Shown: positions 15,601-25,749, numbered from the stretch's first letter. The stretch is 64,000 nt of DNA from Bacteroidota bacterium (GCA_018266435.1 JAFEAL010000020.1:1-64000); one strand, 5' to 3'. Numbers and translations are program-made. Notes: generated by a model not told the origin, from the letters alone.

Positions 15601-18396
15601 TTAGATTCCAATCATTACAAAAGCTCCCCAGTAGTAAGGCTCTTTGTATTTGAGCATCAGTTGTTGTTGTGCTTGTTTAAATGCTTTCATCTTATTTCCA
15701 CCTTTTGCCAGGTTGGTATAGAAATTAGTCATTAAATTTTGAGTGGCGGCATCATCTACTTTCCACAAACTCATTACCAATGTTTTTGCCCCCGCTACTA
15801 TGAAAGCCCGCTGTAAGCCATAAACACCTTCGCCCGCCCGTATATCACCCAGGCCGGTTTCGCAAGCACTGAGTACGATCAACCCGGTACCGGTTAGGTT
15901 TAGGTTCATGGCTTCATAGGCGGTAAGCACTCCGTTGTCGTTGCTTTCTAAGTTGGGGAGCATTTCACCGGAGGTGGTTTTGGCGGCACCGGCCAACAAC
16001 AGCCCAGAACGTAGCAGCGGATTGTTTTTTGCGTTTTCAAGGTCAACCCCAACGGCTTGGCCATCTTGCATAAAATAGCCGTGTGTTGCTATGTGAATCA
16101 ACGATGTTCCTTTGATGGATTTAATCTTCGCCTCGGTGGCTTCGTTTTGTTCAGCCATTGAAATCTGATACCCGTTTGTTTTTAAAATTTTTGAAATTCC
16201 CTCTACCTCAATTTTTGTTCCTGGCAATGCGTTGATGGTGTTTCCACCGTAGTCTGGAAAGCCGAGCAAGAAGGCATCTTTTTTCTGCGCAATTGTCTGA
16301 GTGCTTTTTATGCCAATTAAATCTTTTGAGTTTCCTACAAAGGCCAGGTCATATTTGCTGATTACATATTCACCCGTTGATTTTTTCAACGTGTTGAGGT
16401 TGATTTCATTATAAACACCATCCGGTGAAACAAAAATTGTTTTTTTTGCGGCAAGGGCAGGTTCAATTCTTCCCCAAAACTGATTGTAAGAATACTGGTC
16501 ATCTATTTTTTGTTGGATGGCATTGCGGTAAAATTTTAAGTAGCGGGTTTCAAGTTGATTGCCGTTATCCAAAACAATTAATTTGGGCTGGGCATTTTTG
16601 ACAAGAACCAATGCGGCATACCTGGAGTCGTTAGTAAAATCTTTATCAAACGTGCTGATGCGGATTAGTTCAACTACGGCCTCGGTGTCGTTCAGCAGGG
16701 AAACAATTTTTTCAAACCCAATTTTTTCTGCTGTGTATCCTTGAGAAAAATCGCTTGACTTCTGAGAGAGTGAGCGCTCCATGCTGTTGGCTTCCTGCTC
16801 CAGTGCAGCCAAATCTATTTTTTGATCTTGCAACTCTTGTTTAGAGAGTGAATAATATCGCGCCAGTGTTTCTTTCTTATCCAACCAGGCGGTGTACTCC
16901 GCTATTAATTCGTTGTTTCCGCTTGATAATATTGCTTGCTTGATTCTATTGGTCGAGTTAAGCAGCAGTGCTTTGGTGGCAATCTGGTAATTGTACATTT
17001 CTTTGGCAATGTCCGGATTGGTGGCTTGGGCACTTAAACAATAATTGAAAAATCGTTGGAAGCGGGGCTGCAGCACATCCCAATATTTTGTTTTTTCTGC
17101 TTCGCTCATGGGCGGAAAGAAACGGTTCACAAAATCCAAAGATTTATTCATGGCTGATTGAAAATAGGGTAGTGCGTTAGGCAGGTCTCCTTTTTTCCAA
17201 TTTAAAATTCCCAAGTCTTCTTCTGATTTTACATAATCGGGATGATTAGTATCTAATATACTTTTGCGAATAGCCATCGACTCACTCAGTTTTTGTTCGG
17301 CCTCAACAAACTTTCCCTGCATCCGGTAAAAATTGCCCAGATCGTTCAGCACTTTGGCGTAGTTGGGGTTTTGATTTCCAAACCTTGTCTTATACACACC
17401 GGCCGATTGGTTAAAATACTCTTCTACCTTATCAAGCTTGTTCATTTGTATATAGAGCAGGGCCAAGTTATCAAGCACTCCCGCGTAATAAGGATTTTTG
17501 GGTTGTGAGCGGAGGTTTTTTTCCAGTTTCAAATAGATCGTTTCGGCCTCCGAAAGTTTCCCGGTTTTCTGATAGAGCCAGGCCAGGTTGGATTGAAAGC
17601 CCACAGAATTTTGTGAACCCACACCCTTTGATTCCATAATGGAAATAGCCGCGGTTAGTTTTTCAATGGCATGGTCAAAGCGACCTACCTTTGCAAAAAA
17701 CATAGCTTCATTATTTAAAACAATCGCGTACTCTTCGCTTGATTCGCCCAATGCTTTTTTGACAGACGCAAGTGCTTCTTGAAAATATTGCTCAGCCTCA
17801 TTATAATGCCCCAGGTCTTTAGCCAGCACGGCATTGTTGTTAAGTGACGAAGCGTAGGCCTTGCTTTCTTTTCCCGGTGATTTTTCCCGGATGAATAACG
17901 CTTCGGTGGTAAACTGTGAAGCCAGATTCATCCGGCCCATGGTAGCATAGAGCAGCCCCATGTCGGCAATGACTTTGCCGTAATTAATATCGCTGGTGAG
18001 GGAGTTTGTTTCATAGGCTGTTTTGGCTTCTAAAAATTTTAATTCAGCAAGTTTGTACGACCGGATCTGATACAGGCGCTGGGCCCAATCAAGTATTTTG
18101 CGACACTTTTGTGCCTGGGTCATGTTGGATGAGCCCTTCAAAAAAAAATTAGACGATTCCTCAAAAATTTTTGTACTTGTTTCTCCCTCCGATTGAATGT
18201 TCATCATGCCCGCATTATCGATTACAGAAATGGCGTAATTAAAATCTACCGAGTCAAGTTTATCACGGCTTCTGTCTGCGCTTTGGGTAATCACTTTTTT
18301 ACCCTTGTCAATAATTTTTTTCTTGAGCATATCAAATTGGCAGTAGGCTGAAGTAGCCATGGCCACACAGAGGAAGAAGGCAGCAATAATTCTCAT
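15601..18396 (-). CDS. Exported TPR-CHAT protein (caspase-like protease family)
   Basis: 931 residues from the ATG at 18396, where MRIIAAFFLCVAMATSAYC is a signal peptide. Starts further upstream would overlap the divergent methyltransferase gene. A polar linker is followed by about eight tetratricopeptide repeats (about 90-430, for example YAKVLNDLGNFYRMQGKFVE). A helical connector and a C-terminal CHAT domain (about 610-931) follow. The caspase-type dyad is present: His772 in HIATHGYF and Cys845 in LSACETGLGD. CHAT domains belong to the caspase/separase clan, and the TPRs normally bind a partner or substrate. A secreted form would act in the periplasm or at the surface. No obvious substrate or toxin gene adjoins it; the neighbours are a thioredoxin-fold protein and a divergent rRNA methyltransferase. 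Confidence 0.85.
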   Translation of the reverse strand: MRIIAAFFLCVAMATSAYCQFDMLKKKIIDKGKKVITQSADRSRDKLDSVDFNYAISVIDNAGMMNIQSEGETSTKIFEESSNFFLKGSSNMTQAQKCRKILDWAQRLYQIRSYKLAELKFLEAKTAYETNSLTSDINYGKVIADMGLLYATMGRMNLASQFTTEALFIREKSPGKESKAYASSLNNNAVLAKDLGHYNEAEQYFQEALASVKKALGESSEEYAIVLNNEAMFFAKVGRFDHAIEKLTAAISIMESKGVGSQNSVGFQSNLAWLYQKTGKLSEAETIYLKLEKNLRSQPKNPYYAGVLDNLALLYIQMNKLDKVEEYFNQSAGVYKTRFGNQNPNYAKVLNDLGNFYRMQGKFVEAEQKLSESMAIRKSILDTNHPDYVKSEEDLGILNWKKGDLPNALPYFQSAMNKSLDFVNRFFPPMSEAEKTKYWDVLQPRFQRFFNYCLSAQATNPDIAKEMYNYQIATKALLLNSTNRIKQAILSSGNNELIAEYTAWLDKKETLARYYSLSKQELQDQKIDLAALEQEANSMERSLSQKSSDFSQGYTAEKIGFEKIVSLLNDTEAVVELIRISTFDKDFTNDSRYAALVLVKNAQPKLIVLDNGNQLETRYLKFYRNAIQQKIDDQYSYNQFWGRIEPALAAKKTIFVSPDGVYNEINLNTLKKSTGEYVISKYDLAFVGNSKDLIGIKSTQTIAQKKDAFLLGFPDYGGNTINALPGTKIEVEGISKILKTNGYQISMAEQNEATEAKIKSIKGTSLIHIATHGYFMQDGQAVGVDLENAKNNPLLRSGLLLAGAAKTTSGEMLPNLESNDNGVLTAYEAMNLNLTGTGLIVLSACETGLGDIRAGEGVYGLQRAFIVAGAKTLVMSLWKVDDAATQNLMTNFYTNLAKGGNKMKAFKQAQQQLMLKYKEPYYWGAFVMIGI

Positions 18397-18459
18397 AAAT
18401 GTTTTTTGAGATGTGTTTGTGTGAAAAATAAACTCCCTAATTTCAGCAAAAAAATTGAC

Positions 18460-19644
18460 ATGCGACTCTACCGGAATTTGTGCGAGGCCGTAGTGGCCAC
18501 ACTTCATGAAATTTTTACCGAAAAAAGATATGCCGATAAGGCCATTGAAAAAAAACTGAAGCAAAATTCAAAATGGGGTGCGCGCGACAGGCGGTTTATA
18601 GCCGAAACCACATACGACATTGTGCGGTGGTACAGGCTCTTTAAAGAAGTAAGCGAGGCAAACGAATCTGATTACTGGAAACTGCTGGCCGTGTGGTGCG
18701 TATGGAACGGAGTGCGCTTGCCCGATTGGCCTGAAATGAAATTGAACGATAATCTTTTGCACGATCGGTTTGCCAAAATTCAGAACAATCGAAAAATTGT
18801 TCAATCAATACCCGATTGGCTGGATGAACTGGGCGAAAGAGAATTGAGTGATAAATGGCCAAAAGAACTTCGTGCCCTGAATGAAGAAGCTCATGTGTTT
18901 CTGAGAGCAAACTCTTTGAAAGTATCCAAACAAGAATTGCAACGTCAGCTGGCCGATGAAGAGGTATTCACCAAAACTGTTTCGGGTATTCCGGAAGCAC
19001 TTTTGCTGGAAGAACGACAAAATATTTTTAACCAACTGCAATTCAAAGAAGGGTTGTTTGAAGTGCAAGATGCCGGCTCACAACTGATCGCTCCATTTCT
19101 GGAAGTTCAGCCGGGGCAGCGTGTGATTGATGCGTGCGCGGGTGGAGGTGGAAAAACTTTGCACCTGGCTTCACTCATGCAAAACAAAGGCCGCATCATA
19201 GCGCTGGACACGGAAGCTTGGAAGTTGGAAGAACTGAAAAAGCGGGCGCGAAGAGCAGGAGCCAACAATATTGAAATACGAATAATCGACTCCTCTAAAA
19301 CCATTAAACGATTAGAGAACTCAGCCGATCGGTTGCTGCTTGATGTTCCCTGCTCAGGATTGGGGGTGCTGAAGAGAAACCCCGATGCTAAATGGAAACT
19401 ATCGCTGGATTTTATGGCACAAGTAAAAATTACTCAAGAAAAAATTCTGGATGAATACTCAGCCATGCTTAAACCCAACGGGTTAATGGTGTACTCTACG
19501 TGCAGCATACTGCCTTCGGAAAACAACTTGCAAGTAAAAAAATTTCTGAAGGCTCACTCAGGGTTTGAGTTGGTAAAAGAAAAATCGATTATGCCATCCG
19601 AGGGGTTTGACGGATTTTATATGGCGCTGATCCGCAAGCGTTGA
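18460..19644 (+). CDS. RsmB/NOP-family rRNA (cytosine-C5) methyltransferase
   Basis: 394 residues from the ATG at 18460. A helical N-terminal region (about 1-150) precedes a class I SAM methyltransferase fold with the SAM loop DACAGGGGKTLHLA. Both cysteines of the RNA m5C mechanism are present: Cys298 in DVPCSGLGVLKRNPD and Cys348 in YSTCSILPSENN. The first releases the product and the second attacks C6, or the reverse, depending on subfamily. RsmB methylates C967 of E. coli 16S rRNA; the exact target here is not certain. It is divergent from the CHAT gene with 63 bases between the starts. Confidence 0.85.
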   Translation: MRLYRNLCEAVVATLHEIFTEKRYADKAIEKKLKQNSKWGARDRRFIAETTYDIVRWYRLFKEVSEANESDYWKLLAVWCVWNGVRLPDWPEMKLNDNLLHDRFAKIQNNRKIVQSIPDWLDELGERELSDKWPKELRALNEEAHVFLRANSLKVSKQELQRQLADEEVFTKTVSGIPEALLLEERQNIFNQLQFKEGLFEVQDAGSQLIAPFLEVQPGQRVIDACAGGGGKTLHLASLMQNKGRIIALDTEAWKLEELKKRARRAGANNIEIRIIDSSKTIKRLENSADRLLLDVPCSGLGVLKRNPDAKWKLSLDFMAQVKITQEKILDEYSAMLKPNGLMVYSTCSILPSENNLQVKKFLKAHSGFELVKEKSIMPSEGFDGFYMALIRKR

Positions 19645-19650
19645 GAAACG

Positions 19651-20382
19651 TTATGCCAACCCTATTCTCATAAATAAAGGAAATTGAACATTCAATTTCT
19701 CTGATCTCCAAAGTGAGTTGATGCGACTGATTAACTCATCAGCGGGATTGAATTGCTTCTCGTGTATAAATTTTTGCACCGATGACCACGTAGTCAGGTA
19801 ACCGTGAAATTGATCGATCGTCCATTCGGCCGAAAATGAAAATTTGGGGCAACCTATTTCCCGAAAAGGAAAGTCGATGGTTTTAAATTCTTCATCAATC
19901 AACTTACGTTCTTTGTCCCAATACTGGCCAATGATGTTGACATAAAAATCATTCAACATCGGGTCAATTTCGTTAGTAATGGAAAGCAATCCATAGCCCC
20001 AGATAGCAACGACTGCATTTGGCTTTGCTACCCGCTTTACTTCAGCGTAAAATTTTTCACGATCGAACCAATGGATAGCCTGCGCCACAGTGACCAGGTC
20101 AAAATACTTTTCAGGGAAAGGAGTGGTTTCACCAGCTGTTGAATAAACTATATTTTCTGAAACATGTGCATTTTCAAGTTGTTTTTTGCTGATGTCAGTG
20201 GCATAAACTTTTTTAAAGTGCCTGCAAAGGTCACGCGCTACCTGGCCGTTGCCTGTGCCGGCATCCCAGGCGTAATCGAAATTTTTTACCTGAGAAAAAA
20301 TGAAATCGTACAGTAGGTTGGGGTAAGTGGGGCGAAAAGCCGCGTACTGATTAGCGTGTTGAGAAAAACGGTCTTTGGGCAT
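19651..20382 (-). CDS. Class I SAM-dependent methyltransferase
   Basis: 243 residues from the ATG at 20382 (MPKDRFSQHANQYAAFRPTY), the usual opening of small-molecule methyltransferases related to trans-aconitate and UbiE-type enzymes. Motif I is WDAGTGNGQVARDL. Post-motif I is VYATDISKKQLENA. Motif III-like FDLVTVAQAIHWFD is also present. It acts in the cytosol on an unknown small substrate. It is the last gene of a three-gene operon after a GLPGLI protein and an outer-membrane barrel, with 18 bases between it and the barrel gene. A functional link to those envelope genes is not evident. Confidence 0.8.
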   Translation of the reverse strand: MPKDRFSQHANQYAAFRPTYPNLLYDFIFSQVKNFDYAWDAGTGNGQVARDLCRHFKKVYATDISKKQLENAHVSENIVYSTAGETTPFPEKYFDLVTVAQAIHWFDREKFYAEVKRVAKPNAVVAIWGYGLLSITNEIDPMLNDFYVNIIGQYWDKERKLIDEEFKTIDFPFREIGCPKFSFSAEWTIDQFHGYLTTWSSVQKFIHEKQFNPADELISRINSLWRSEKLNVQFPLFMRIGLA

Positions 20383-20400
20383 GATCAAAGATAGCAAAGC

Positions 20401-23205
20401 CTATCTCATCCTCATACCTCGCCCGCCACCCATTCTGCCGCGATCGCGACCATCCATCGGGTTAAGTTGCTTGTTTAATGCGTATGTAAAACTCACCATC
20501 AGGTAACGCCCCAAGTTGTTATTGGTTTGTTGTTGAAGATAATTAGAGGTGGCAGTTTGGGTAATGCTCACGCCATAGTTCAGCAAATTAATTCCTGAAA
20601 TTTTTAATTCACCAGCTTTGTTGTTGAATACAAACCTTGAAAAAGACATGCTCCATAACGGTATCGTCTGATGAAAATTAGTGGTTATGCTGTTATACAC
20701 GAAATAATCCATTTCTGTATTGAATGAATAGTTTTTTAAAAAATTAACATTCACTTCTGCAGTATAAGTTTTATTAAAGTACACCTGATTTTGTTGCGGA
20801 TTAAAACTGTAGTTGGTTTGCTGATGACTCAGGTTGGCACTTAAATCAATAATCAAAACAGTACCAAGCGTGTAATTATACCGTGCGGTTCCTCCCAGTG
20901 TCTGTTGTGTTACCGTGTTACTGATATCGTTGAGCAGGCTGGCGCTTGTTGAGCCAGAATAATTGGGGCCGATATTAAAACGGCTGTCCCACTTTTTTAC
21001 CGGGATACCCATTGAGAAATTTCCTGACCATGAAGTACTGTTTTTCACATTTACGGGTTTAGTCGTGCGAACTAAATTTTTGTCAACTGATTGAGAATTT
21101 GAAATTGCGTTGGCGGTATAATTGGCCGTGAATAGTGCAAACACATTTAAAAAACGCGAAGGATCAAAAAAAGTAAAGTTAGACCGTATGTTGTGAGTAT
21201 AAGCCGGGCTGAGGTGCGGATTGCCCACGGTCAGGTTTAATGGATCGCTGTTGTTGATAATGGGTTGCAATTGTGACACGGTGGGCTCTTGCATGTTGCT
21301 GGTGTAATCGAAACGCAGGCGTTTGAACTCTGTAAAATCATAATTAAAATGAAGTGCCGGCTGAACCATCTGAAATTGCCGGTCGATTGGAAAATTTTGC
21401 AGAATCAGGTACCCGTTTAAGTGAGTTTCTTGCAGCCCAGCCCCCACTGAAAAATTATACTTATCGCGATTAATCCGAAAATTAAAACCCGGGCGGTTGT
21501 ACAAATAATTGCTTCGGTATTTGTTGCTGAGTTGAGTATTCAAACTGGTTTGTCCTACATCATTTACATTCAGCACTTCTTTATCAATGTGGTTAATATC
21601 AGAACTAAAGTTGTAATTAAACTCTAAGTATTTTCTTCCGCCCAACGGTTCGGTATAAGAAATCACCGCTCCATACGTGGGACTAGTCAGCAATTGGGTG
21701 TTGAGTTGATTGGCAGGAACAGTGGTGCTTGATGAACTCTGGTATTCAATGGTTGAAGACAACAAAGTACCGTTGGTTGTATTGTTTGTGTAGGCAAAAG
21801 TAAAGTTCGAGGAAATAGTTCTTCCCTTTTTATGAAAACGATGGCGCCACAATAAATTTGAGTTAAGGGCACCGTTGTTTCCATTACTTGTGGTGGTGCG
21901 CGTGTTTTCATTTTGCAACCCTGTATTGCCAATGTTCATCGTCTTTCCATAACTGCTGAGGGGCTGGCTCGAAAGTGTGTAGGCTATGTTGGCGTTAAAT
22001 TTTATCGAGTTGGCAGAATCTATTTTATGATCAATGGTTATGTTGCCGCGGTGGTTGTTCGTTGCTGAGTTTTGAGAAGAGTATTGATCAAAATTGTAAG
22101 TGCTGCTTTTGGTTGAATCATTCGGCAGGTAATTGATCCGATGGGTGGTAGTAGTCAAATTTTGGTCTAAGTAATTGTAAAAATAACTTGCATTGATTTT
22201 GGTTTTACCGTTATTGATTGTGCGGTTAGTATTTAGTCCGCCTGCATAGTTGGTAACGATACCGCTTTGCAAGCCAGTGTTTAACGTAGCGCCCGTGTTG
22301 TTGCCACCACCTCCGCCACCACCTCCACCTCCGGTGTTTCCGGTAAAATTGGCATAGTCGCCAAATGAAAACCCTTGTTGATTTACGTTGTTACCCATGC
22401 CCAAAAAAGAAAGCTGATTGCCTTGATCAAACCGGTTAATGCTGGCTTTAGCAGAGAAGCGATCGTTGGTTCCTGCCCCGGCCATATCGTTACCAAAATA
22501 GGCATGTTTTTTCCCTTCTTTCAGTGCCAGGTTAATGGTCTTGGTACGCTGACCATCGTCAACTCCTGAGAATACAGTCTGATCAGATTTTTTATCATAC
22601 ACCTGCACTTTGTCAACGACATCGGCAGGAAGATTGCGTGTGGCCAATGTCGGGTCTTGCCCAAAAAACTCTTTGCCATCCACCAATACTTGTTGCACCT
22701 GCTCGCCTTGAGCGGTAATGGTACCATCGTTACCTACTTCAATGCTCGGCATTTTTTTTAACAAATCCTCTACGTTGGCATTGGCTTTGGTTTTGAAAGA
22801 AGAGGCATTGAACTCAATCGTATCCCGCTTGATGGTGACGGGTTCTTTTTCAGTTTTTACAATCAGTTCGTTAAGTATTTTTGATTTAGACGTTAGCCGG
22901 ATTTTACCTAAATCAATTTCAGTTTCTGTTTCAGGATGAGTCGAAATTTTTTTTATGTAGGTGGCAAAGCCCACATACGTGACCTTAAAAATATATTCTC
23001 CGCGTGGAATATTTTTCAGTTGAAAAAACCCCTGGGCATTAGAAGCCGCGAATTGTACAAGCGAAGAATCTTTTTGTGAAAGTAAAAGAACTGTTGCTCC
23101 CGGCAGGGTATTGACGGAATCAGTAAGCTGACCTTTGATGACTGCCCGTTGACCAGCTGCTACTTGTGCAACGAATAACAACCCAACGCCCAAAATAAAT
23201 TTCAC
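20401..23205 (-). CDS. Outer-membrane beta-barrel protein (TonB-receptor-like, with CarboxypepD-like and plug domains)
   Basis: 934 residues with a signal peptide (about 1-18). The order is a carboxypeptidase-regulatory-like beta-sandwich (about 20-105, NIPRGEYIFKVTYVGFATYI), a plug domain (about 110-225, VEDLLKKMPSIEVGNDGTIT), then a large barrel. A run of ten glycines near residue 295 is encoded by a C/T-rich tract at 22308-22334. The C-terminus is Arg/Gly/Met-rich (DGRDRGRMGGGRGMRMR) rather than ending in an aromatic residue. This is the outer_membrane_beta-barrel family common in Bacteroidota, usually paired with a GLPGLI protein as here. Transport substrate is unknown, and an energy-coupling TonB box is not clear. 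Confidence 0.85.
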   Translation of the reverse strand: MKFILGVGLLFVAQVAAGQRAVIKGQLTDSVNTLPGATVLLLSQKDSSLVQFAASNAQGFFQLKNIPRGEYIFKVTYVGFATYIKKISTHPETETEIDLGKIRLTSKSKILNELIVKTEKEPVTIKRDTIEFNASSFKTKANANVEDLLKKMPSIEVGNDGTITAQGEQVQQVLVDGKEFFGQDPTLATRNLPADVVDKVQVYDKKSDQTVFSGVDDGQRTKTINLALKEGKKHAYFGNDMAGAGTNDRFSAKASINRFDQGNQLSFLGMGNNVNQQGFSFGDYANFTGNTGGGGGGGGGGNNTGATLNTGLQSGIVTNYAGGLNTNRTINNGKTKINASYFYNYLDQNLTTTTHRINYLPNDSTKSSTYNFDQYSSQNSATNNHRGNITIDHKIDSANSIKFNANIAYTLSSQPLSSYGKTMNIGNTGLQNENTRTTTSNGNNGALNSNLLWRHRFHKKGRTISSNFTFAYTNNTTNGTLLSSTIEYQSSSSTTVPANQLNTQLLTSPTYGAVISYTEPLGGRKYLEFNYNFSSDINHIDKEVLNVNDVGQTSLNTQLSNKYRSNYLYNRPGFNFRINRDKYNFSVGAGLQETHLNGYLILQNFPIDRQFQMVQPALHFNYDFTEFKRLRFDYTSNMQEPTVSQLQPIINNSDPLNLTVGNPHLSPAYTHNIRSNFTFFDPSRFLNVFALFTANYTANAISNSQSVDKNLVRTTKPVNVKNSTSWSGNFSMGIPVKKWDSRFNIGPNYSGSTSASLLNDISNTVTQQTLGGTARYNYTLGTVLIIDLSANLSHQQTNYSFNPQQNQVYFNKTYTAEVNVNFLKNYSFNTEMDYFVYNSITTNFHQTIPLWSMSFSRFVFNNKAGELKISGINLLNYGVSITQTATSNYLQQQTNNNLGRYLMVSFTYALNKQLNPMDGRDRGRMGGGRGMRMR

Positions 23206-23209
23206 TTAA

Positions 23210-23923
23210 TTAATTTTTAAATCGTCCCATCCGCTGATTACGTTGCTCTTTCATAATTTTCTTAAATTCTTCGCCCGTTATTTTTTGCCCATCGGCAGGC
23301 ATCCTCACGGTTTCGTTCTTTCCGAGTATTCGTAATTCTATTTTTCTGGCAACGATCACACGTTCAGCATTATTTACATCTACCGCCAGCACCGCACCGG
23401 GCAGTGTATTATATTTTTCGGGACCAAGGTTAGGCGGAAGGTCGGGAGCATACCAGGCGGTGATGGATTGCTGCCGTTCATCAACTGTGGTGGTATAGTA
23501 GGCTTGCATACATTCATGTCCCAGAATATTTTTTGTTCCCTTGCCAAATTTCCACGGGTCAGTTTTAAGAGTATCGGAGATCAAATATTTTTTTCCAAAT
23601 ACAGTAGTCTGCGTAAGGTAAAGTAAGGCGGAGGCATCCGTATAATTGATGGCGTTCATCCGGAACCTCCTGCCGCGATCATTGTTCTCTTCGTCTTCCT
23701 CTTCAATCAGCGGTTTGTAAATAGATTCATTGGCTTTGAAGAATAGTTGCTGCTTGAATGTGCGGTATTGCGGAATCATCGCTTTCATACCTTCCCGGTC
23801 GGCCGGTATTGTCCGGTGGTTATTGACCGTAATCTCGTAGGTAATAACACCCTCCTGTTGTCCAAATACAAACTGGATACAAGAAAGAATAACTAGAAAG
23901 ACTAAATAAGTTTGCTTTTTCAT
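23210..23923 (-). CDS. GLPGLI-family secreted protein
   Basis: 237 residues from the ATG at 23923 with the signal peptide MKKQTYLVFLVILSCIQFVF. The body is beta-rich. It contains the family motif region around LPPNLGPEKYNTLPGAVLAV, a variant of the GLPGLI signature in which TLPGAVL replaces it. GLPGLI proteins are Bacteroidota-specific exported proteins of unknown function, almost always next to a plug-and-barrel outer-membrane protein. Here only four bases separate the stop from the barrel start, so they are co-translated. Residues 85-95 are acidic and Arg-rich (EEEDEENNDRGRRFRM). Confidence 0.85.
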   Translation of the reverse strand: MKKQTYLVFLVILSCIQFVFGQQEGVITYEITVNNHRTIPADREGMKAMIPQYRTFKQQLFFKANESIYKPLIEEEDEENNDRGRRFRMNAINYTDASALLYLTQTTVFGKKYLISDTLKTDPWKFGKGTKNILGHECMQAYYTTTVDERQQSITAWYAPDLPPNLGPEKYNTLPGAVLAVDVNNAERVIVARKIELRILGKNETVRMPADGQKITGEEFKKIMKEQRNQRMGRFKN

Positions 23924-24087
23924 AGACAATAGATTGCTTGGGGTTAGACAATGAACAATAGAAAAATATTCCTGACCCTAAGAAATATTTTTTATTAAAA
24001 CACGGTAAGCGGCCAAACACAAAGCAGCCACACCTTGTGATTTAAACTCATTGTGGCTATCTTCCCAACTAATCACTTCATAATAAA

Positions 24088-25626
24088 ATGGTTGTAAAAA
24101 CTTTTGGCAGCGCGGTACATGGTGTGGATGCACGCACAATTACTGTTGAAGTGAACGTAACGCAAGGCAAACACTTTCACATGAGCGGCCTACCCGACAC
24201 AGCCGTGAAAGAAAGCGAACACCGGGTAGAGTCGGCACTGAAAAGCCTGGGTTATTTTATGCCACGAAATAAAGTAGTGGTCAATCTTGCTCCGGCCGAC
24301 ATACGGAAGGAGGGCTCTGCCTATGACCTTCCAATAGCACTGTGTGTGTTGGCTGCCTCGGCACAAATCACAACTGAATTATTAGAAAAATATGTGATCA
24401 TGGGAGAGCTCTCGCTTGATGGCGTACTGCGTCCCATCAAAGGAGCGCTGCCCATTGCCATTCAGGCACGCACAGAACAATTCAAAGGGTTTATTCTGCC
24501 AAAGTCAAATGCACGCGAAGCAGCCATTGTGAATAACCTTGAAATTATTGGGGCTGAAACATTGGCTGAGGCAGTTGATTTTATTACGTGCAAAAAGAAA
24601 ATTGCACCCTTAATCGTAGATACGCGTGAAGTGTTTCAGAGTAAACTCAACAACTACGAAACAGATTTTAAAGATGTACAAGGGCAGGAAAATATCAAAC
24701 GTGCATTAGAGATTGCAGCTGCCGGTGGTCACAATGCCATCATGATCGGCCCGCCCGGTGCGGGTAAGACCATGCTGGCAAAACGCTTACCTACCATTCT
24801 TCCACCGCTTACCCTGAATGAAGCACTCGAAACAACCAAGATTCATTCCGTAGCCGGCCGAGTTGGGGCAGACGGAACACTCATCACCACACGGCCTTTC
24901 AGAAGCCCTCATCATACCATTTCAGATGTAGCCTTAGTGGGAGGGGGTGTAAATCCCCAGCCCGGAGAAATTTCCCTTTCACACAATGGCGTGTTGTTTT
25001 TAGATGAACTGCCCGAGTTTAAGCGCACCGTGCTGGAAGTCATGCGTCAGCCTATGGAAGAAAGACGGGTAACCATTTCGCGGGCGAAAATTTCCATTGA
25101 GTACCCGGCCAACTTTATGCTCATCGCCAGCATGAATCCGTGCCCCTGCGGTTATTACAATCATCCTGAAAAAGAATGTGTCTGCGCACCGGGTGTAGTG
25201 CAGCGTTACCTGAGCAAAGTGAGTGGTCCCTTGCTCGACCGCATTGATCTGCATGTAGAAGTAGTGCCTGTGAGTTTTGATGAAATGACGGCACAACGAA
25301 AAAATGAAACAAGCAGTGAGATACGTGAACGCGTAGTGAAAGCACGCGAAACACAATCACTGCGTTTTAAAAATCAGAAAGACATTTACTGCAATGCCAT
25401 GATGCCAAGCAATACCGTGAAAGATATTTGCGAGATCAATGATGCGGGGCGCACACTACTCAAAACTGCAATGGAGCGGCTTGGCCTTTCTGCACGTGCG
25501 TATGACAGAATTCTAAAAGTCTCGCGCACCATTGCCGACCTGGCCGCGAGTGAAGAAATAAAAATTGAACATTTGGCCGAGGCAATACAGTACAGAAGTT
25601 TGGATAGAGAAGGATGGGCAGGATAA
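24088..25626 (+). CDS. yifB: YifB/ComM-family Mg-chelatase-like AAA+ ATPase
   Basis: 512 residues, the family's normal length. The N-terminal Lon-protease-like fold (about 1-165, HFHMSGLPDTAVKESEHRVE) lacks a protease dyad. The AAA+ core follows, with Walker A GPPGAGKT (221-228), Walker B VLFLDELPEF, and the cysteine-containing insertion CPCGYYNHPEKECVC. A C-terminal Mg-chelatase-like helical domain ends it. ComM in other bacteria is a hexameric helicase that extends branch migration during natural transformation. Whether this organism is competent is not known. It is divergent from the GLPGLI gene and is followed by a 413-base gene-free region. Confidence 0.93.
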   Translation: MVVKTFGSAVHGVDARTITVEVNVTQGKHFHMSGLPDTAVKESEHRVESALKSLGYFMPRNKVVVNLAPADIRKEGSAYDLPIALCVLAASAQITTELLEKYVIMGELSLDGVLRPIKGALPIAIQARTEQFKGFILPKSNAREAAIVNNLEIIGAETLAEAVDFITCKKKIAPLIVDTREVFQSKLNNYETDFKDVQGQENIKRALEIAAAGGHNAIMIGPPGAGKTMLAKRLPTILPPLTLNEALETTKIHSVAGRVGADGTLITTRPFRSPHHTISDVALVGGGVNPQPGEISLSHNGVLFLDELPEFKRTVLEVMRQPMEERRVTISRAKISIEYPANFMLIASMNPCPCGYYNHPEKECVCAPGVVQRYLSKVSGPLLDRIDLHVEVVPVSFDEMTAQRKNETSSEIRERVVKARETQSLRFKNQKDIYCNAMMPSNTVKDICEINDAGRTLLKTAMERLGLSARAYDRILKVSRTIADLAASEEIKIEHLAEAIQYRSLDREGWAG

Positions 25627-25749
25627 CAAAACAGTAACAACTACTGACAAGCAACACCCTTCGCTTATCTCTACCAGAGCATAAGACAGGCTTACCACAC
25701 AGACGTCTAGTATTGATGACATCACCATGCCTTATTAAAGAACCCAATG

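Noticed and set aside
18397-18564. A longer start for the TPR-CHAT gene
   Set aside because: It would overlap the divergent methyltransferase gene, and the ATG at 18396 begins a clear signal peptide.
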